From positions 58,221,119 to 58,285,118 of the forward strand of contig NC_079507.1 in the NCBI RefSeq assembly GCF_030052815.1: a stretch of 64,000 nucleotides of DNA. The letters are read 5' to 3'. This document shows positions 59,058 through 64,000 of this stretch, one piece after another. Both the position numbers and the translations under genes were made by a program. The notes beneath the pieces are model-generated. The model saw only the letters and a list, made by a program, of their open reading frames with translations. It searched no databases and had not been told where the DNA came from. Each line of letters begins with the position of its first letter. Position 1 is the first letter of the stretch. The DNA is from Hevea brasiliensis (taxonomy: Eukaryota; Streptophyta; Magnoliopsida; Malpighiales; Euphorbiaceae).

Positions 59058-62000
59058 TTTTTTGAGTATTTTTATTTTTTGAACCATTCTCAAATAAGGT
59101 ACAAAATAATTTCTATGAAAATTTTGAAATTTATTAACATATTTTTTATTTTTAGGTTCAACAATTTTTTCCATTATATTTTTTTAACATTTTCCTAATA
59201 TTATGTGAATGAGTTTAAGAATTTTTTTAGACTATTCGCAAATAAGGTATATAATAATTTATATAAATTTATTTTTTTTCAAAAATATTGATTTAAAAAT
59301 CAGAACTGAAATTAAACCAGAATCATATAAAAACTCAATGGAAACTACAATGGCTTTAAAACCAGATTGAAACCATGAATGAACCGAAATTGGCTCCGAA
59401 TTAAGCCCACCAAGAGTCACCGACCCTTGGCAAAGTCTAGTGGCAAGTAGTGGCCAGCGACGTTGAGGACTTGAGGGATAATAAAGGTTTGATTATTTGA
59501 GACGAAAGTAACGAACCATGATAGGGTTTGTATAAATTATATATCTATGAAAGTTGGATGGCTGAGATTAATTCATTTGAAGGGATGGACGACTAGGATT
59601 TAGTTTTTAATCAAGGTTGTTAAAAAACAAAAAAAGAAAAACTTGAGATTCAAACCCAAGGCCTGTGTCCTCAAATAGATAGGTTACCATTACAAGTTCA
59701 TATGCTAAAAATACATTCATATTTAATATATTATGTTTAGTTTAGTTTGATTCAATTCTTTTAAAAATTTTCCTCTTAAAATCAAATCAAATAAGTTGAT
59801 TAAAATTGAATTGAATATTCAAATTAAATCAGTTTTTTGGTTTTGAATCAAATTCTGTTCATCCTAAAAGACGTTGTGTAATGTGTATTGTGATGGCTTT
59901 CTTGTGCTGTATTTAGACTTGGTAGAACGAGAAGCCGATGTTTCCTCTTCTAAACAAGAAGTGGAGTAGGATGGTAAATTATAGGATACATATGGTACAC
60001 TAAGAAACAGTACATCTATCATCTACAAAAAAAAAAATCAATTGTTTCTTGAATTTAAAAATATAAAACTAGTATTTCTGTGAGCAATGGTGCAAGTACT
60101 CTAGAAATATTTATATGGTTTGCCGAGCAGGCGGTGCTATTGACTAGCCGCCTCCCCACGACTCAGCTGTTAGATTAGATTTTTCTTGTTTCTGGGCCTG
60201 GGCCTTATATGTTTTTTAAGGTAGCCCTTTTTTTATTTTAAGCTGTTCCTCTGCCTGATTGGGCTGGTGTATGATGTGGGCTTGTAGTCCCTTTTTTAAT
60301 GGAACTTATCATTCAGGAGGAAGAAATAATGAAAAAAAAAAAGAAAATGCTTCTTGTAGATTCAGAAGAATGGATATGCCCGTAATTTTATTCTTTAATT
60401 CCTGTAATTGATCCTTGAAGAAAGAATGAGTTTTGATGCCTCTCTTAATTCTTCTTATAAGCCCTTCTCCACCGGCCTGCTAAATTAGGAGTTTCATGGA
60501 GGAAGACGTAATAAACGACAGAATTGCGGGAACTGAGGTTGTGACAAGAATTATATACAATGAGAGGATTAGAGAAGTGGAAGACAAAGCCGCCTACATG
60601 GTTCTTAGATTTTTATTTTTCTCCTTTAATCGTCATTAGAAACGATAAGAAAACTTCCCTATTGTTCATGAACCACCGGATAACTTATTTGGTATGGCAG
60701 AATGGCGACGGATCCTGTAACGCAATAAGTTGTTAGGATTCTCTCTCATCGCCGGCGATTTCCATAGTATGCCGGTCCAACCAACTGTAACATAAGAAGT
60801 GTGTTTTCGTTAATTATGTTTCATTGCTTATTACCGAACTGTATTGCTTGAGAATTGGAGATATGGGAGAAAGCGAAAGAGACTAAATCCTACTTCTTCC
60901 TTTGAAATTAGCGAGGTTAATTTTCATTGTAATTATTTTCACTCACTTTCTTGAGAAAACTTTCTTCAGTCGGGAAGAGAGAGAGGTATAAGGACATCCA
61001 GATTCTTCGTCACTTTCTCCTGTTGTTGCTGTAGTTTTACTCTTCTCTAGTTAACATCTGTAGCTTAGATCTCTCTCTGTTTTTTGCATTTTGCGAACTA
61101 TTTTTGCCTCCCACAATTGGGAAATCTAAACAGCTAGAATCTTTGTTCCGTAAATTTGAGCAATTATCTTCTTGTTCTTCCTCCACAAATCTCTACCTAT
61201 ATGCACCTCTTCTTGATTCATCAGAAAGAATGAAAGAAGAATTGGAAGGGTCAAAGATAAACCAGCGAGGTAATTCCCAATTTTGGTCATGTAATAAATT
61301 TTAATAGCAAATGACATGCAGCCTCTTAGAGATAATTGCATATCACCCACCAATAACTGCTTATTGCAGAAAATTGTGTTGCATCTTGTTAGGTGCAGCT
61401 GCCAAAATTGGCCTTTGGTGAATCATGAACTAAAGAAATGCCTTGCTAAGAAACTTTGCAAGGCTATGCTTTGTTTAACAGCACTCTTTTGTCGGCTTAA
61501 CTGATTCACACTCGAAGTCAAACTCAAGAATTCACCGTCTTGAAAACATCTACGGTACCACTAAGCATTTCATTAATGAAAGACATGTCTACGAAGTTTG
61601 TTTGTCATCATCTCCCTGTGTTGGTATCATGACATTAATTTAAATAGCCAAATTTGATGGGATCAAATGAACCCACATGGTAAAGAGTGTTTGATTGTTT
61701 CAGTTTGTGTTTTCAATCAAATGGGAATTCTTGAATTGGCAGCCTTTGGAAATCTGTGCTGTGGAAACCTGAGAAGGAAGTGCATATTGCCTGCTCTGCC
61801 CTGGATTAATCTGTTCCCTTTTGGACTCTTATCAGAGCTCTAGAAAGGCTGAACAAGCATGAATACAGGATTATGATATCACCGAGAAACAAAACAAGAT
61901 TCTGAAACCTTCTGCACGTATCAATCTTTCAGCAGCACAACCAGTCGATTTTTACGGTAACCTTGCTCCAAAATAGCCAAGGAAATTCCAAGGTGCAGTG

Positions 62001-62300
62001 CAGATGCTTTTGATATTTTTGAGATATAAACTGAGATATAATATATGAAGTTTGTGATAATTTAAGATAGAATTGCAATTCTAGTTGGAAGTCAGGTCCG
62101 TAGTATGCACCATACTTGCACACCCAAGTAATCTTTATGATGTTATTTGTTCAATGTTGCAAAGTATTGCTGTACTTTATCTGTGCCGCCTCTGTTTACA
62201 AAACATAAAAGCAATTGTATTATTTTTCTGTTATTGCTGTACTTTATTTATGCAGTCTCTGTTTACAAAACATAAAAGCAAGTGTAATATTTTTCTGTCC
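58790..62300. other. Host intergenic DNA between MITEs and the dioxygenase gene
   Basis: Holds an (AT)n tract (59010-59040) joined to poly-T (59041-59063), more 'aaccag/aaattgaac' repeat remnants (59280-59400, 59740-59870), and a GT-rich segment ending in an A-rich run near 60328-60343 that may be a retroposon 3' end. From 60880 to 61900 the base composition is gene-like, with CT-rich leader-like sequence and possible splice signals (donor near 61269, acceptor near 61368), but only a 66-residue frame without an ATG start (61104-61304). A noncoding transcript or gene relic is possible; not called. Confidence 0.4.
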
Positions 62301-62314
62301 TGTTTTCTTTTAAC

Positions 62315-63567
62315 TTAAATCCTATAGTAATCTGTCAAAGTCTTGTCTGCCAAATCTTTAGTGAAGAACCTTCTGATATCATTGAGCATAAACTGCCGGT
62401 AAAGAGCTGGTTTTTCCGGTGACACTAGCTCTGGAAAGGGTCCATACAAGCAGACTGTGTTACCAGCGTTGAAGAAAATTGCGGTGGAAACTCGTGGATC
62501 GGGTGAAGGATTAGCCAACATTCTATGATCTACGCTTTTGTATTCATCATTGGAAAGGATCTGAGGAACACAGACAATATTTCAACAAAGATTTCAGACT
62601 GTAAAATAGAATTTCAAATCAGGCATTCACTTGGATATAATTCTACCCGAAGTATATCTCCAATGTTAATAACAAGAGCTCCAGGGAGAGGTTTGACTTC
62701 AACCCAACCCTCACCGTCCTTAACCTCCAAGCCTCCAATATGGTCCTGAAGCAGTACTGTCAAAAGCACAGGATCAGTATGCGATGTAATTCCAAAGGTG
62801 AGATCAGGTTGAGGGCAGTGTGGATAGTATTGACCCACAAGTGTCTTGGCTTCCAAAAAAGTCATCTCCTTTAATCTTCTTGCGTTCAATCCCAGCCCTT
62901 CGCACAGTAACTCCATCAACATCTCTGCAACTCGTGTAGCCTGTTGGTTCCACTCAAGTAACTCGTTCCTACAAATTTCAGGGATGTCCTCAACCTCTGC
63001 TGGGACAGGACCCAATCTCACCTGAAGTGTATCCCTGCAAATTCGAAAGATGAATTTCAATTCTTGAAATCTGAAAACCAATTTGCAAATATATCAAACA
63101 CTTTTGTTGCCAGACCTCCAGCTCGCAGCTTTAGCGTTATACAAGTCAACGTTGGAAAGGAAAGTTACTCCAGTACCCATCTCCCTCCGGTACCACTGCT
63201 TCTTGAACTCCGTCGGCAGCTCATGAAACGCCTTGACCGCCTCAATCGTCCGGTTCATAACTTCCAGCGGCACCCCATGATTCAAAATCTGAAAAAATCC
63301 AAGTTTCCGACAGGCATGTGAAACCTGCTCCACAATCGCCGGCCTCCTGTCTGAATCAACGCCTGAAAGGTCAATGGTGGGGATGACTTGGGATTCGGAT
63401 CTCGGAACGGATTTAAGATCGGATAGCGCTCCGGTTGGGTGGATAAACATGCGGGGAATGGAGGTGAGGCCAGAGTCAACCAGGCCTTTAACTCCGATTT
63501 TAGAATCATCGAGTCGTTTCACCTCTTCCAAATGATTATACTCCTGATGGGTTGCCTCAACCGCCAT
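62315..63567 (-). CDS. 2-oxoglutarate/Fe(II)-dependent dioxygenase (ACC oxidase homolog / D4H-like), three exons
   Basis: Minus-strand exons 63567-63116, 63034-62647 and 62560-62315 join with GT-AG borders into 361 residues, the usual length of this family. The N-terminal domain has GVKGLVDSG, IPRMFIHP, IPTIDLSG and GFFQILNHGVP. The C-terminal 2OG-FeII_Oxy fold has the iron ligands HTD (GITSHTDP, exon 2) and the distal His in SVDHRML (exon 3), plus the 2-oxoglutarate-binding R-x-S in RVSTAIF. Family members hydroxylate or desaturate small metabolites in the cytosol; this subgroup (often annotated '1-aminocyclopropane-1-carboxylate oxidase homolog') includes deacetoxyvindoline 4-hydroxylase, and does not normally make ethylene. 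The substrate cannot be told. Upstream, a minus-strand CCAAT/TATTAAA pair lies about 80-95 bp from the ATG. Frame and splice sites are intact. Confidence 0.95.
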
Positions 63568-64000
63568 GATTCTTGCTTTGGTTGGTGATTTGGTGTAGGT
63601 TCTGCGACTTGTAATCTAAAGATGAAGAAGACGGAGTCTGGGTTTAATAGGGTTTAATATTGGTACAACGCGACAATGGATGGATCATGCGGTCATCTCC
63701 AATCGTTTACTGATGAAATTTTGTTTATTAAAAAATAAAAAAGAAATTAAAATTTATTTAATTTCTTAATTTATTATTATTGCGCCTCAAATTAGGATGG
63801 TCAGGTTTCCATCTAAATTAAAAAATTAAATTAAATAAAATTTATTTGATTCAATGATTTAATTTTAAAATTCAATCGATTTGATTTAATTTATAAATTT
63901 TAATAATTTTAATTAATCAATTTGATTTGATTATTTTCATAAAAAATAAAAAAATTAAACCGAACTAAAATTATATATATATATATATATCAAGAAAATC
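63568..64000. other. Promoter side of the dioxygenase gene and AT-rich repeat
   Basis: The first 100 bp should be leader and core promoter of the dioxygenase. From about 63790 to the end the sequence is an AT-rich 'aaattaaat/ttgatttgatt' repeat beginning TTAGGATGGTCAGG, similar to remnants near 59750-59870, ending in an (AT)n run at 63973-63991. No gene. Confidence 0.5.

Noticed and set aside
57271..59871. Possible 2.6-kb inverted-repeat element (ends near 'gggataagtgttcag' and 'ctgttcatccta')
   Set aside because: The ends match only loosely and no target duplication was found; two other MITEs in between explain much of the structure.
61104..61304. Possible first exon of a third host gene
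   Set aside because: The frame lacks an ATG, no domain is recognisable and no second coding exon could be joined; kept only as a possible noncoding transcript.

Overview
This is nuclear DNA of a flowering plant, most likely a eudicot. The evidence is two intact intron-bearing plant genes in AT-rich surroundings, plus several plant lineages of LTR retrotransposon. Genus cannot be fixed from the sequence; a Malpighiales-type woody plant is only a guess. No bacterial genes, rRNA, tRNA or CRISPR array was seen.

Layout. 1-4370 is the 5' end of a minus-strand Ty3/gypsy element (family A: gag, PBS and a 3.7 kb LTR), inserted into a fragment of a Tekay-type LTR (4371-4692). 4693-11600 is host DNA with a small hAT-like MITE and a complete five-exon Nudix hydrolase gene (6903-8178, plus strand). 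11800-16975 is a decayed Ty1/copia pol remnant split by a family A solo LTR (12387-15941, TSD TTTTT). 17304-56550 is one deeply nested retrotransposon block. 56556-62300 is host intergenic DNA with hAT-like MITEs and AT-rich repeats. 62315-63567 is a complete three-exon 2-oxoglutarate/Fe(II) dioxygenase gene (minus strand).

The nested block can be unpacked from direct repeats. A solo LTR (E1, 17304-19873 plus 55672-56550, TSD ATTAG) received a plus-strand element (E2, 19874-55666, TSD ATGAC) with 3.5 kb LTRs, a gag/protease remnant and no RT or integrase. The left LTR of E2 then received a roughly 20 kb Tat/Ogre-type element (20306-40295, minus strand) and a 7 kb Tekay-type chromovirus (40526-47483, minus strand, TSD AGTTG).

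The most notable object is the Ogre-type element. It has an ORF1 before gag, a predicted intron between protease and RT, and two RNase H domains. Its 5' LTR is about 5.9 kb. That LTR carries, on the opposite strand, a PF04195-like ('putative gypsy type transposon') two-exon ORF with a coiled-coil C-terminus and its own TATA box, and possibly a second short antisense ORF with another TATA box. Part of the same ORF is repeated in the truncated 3' LTR. All retroelement ORFs here carry stops or frameshifts, so none looks autonomous now. The two host genes have intact reading frames and consensus splice sites.
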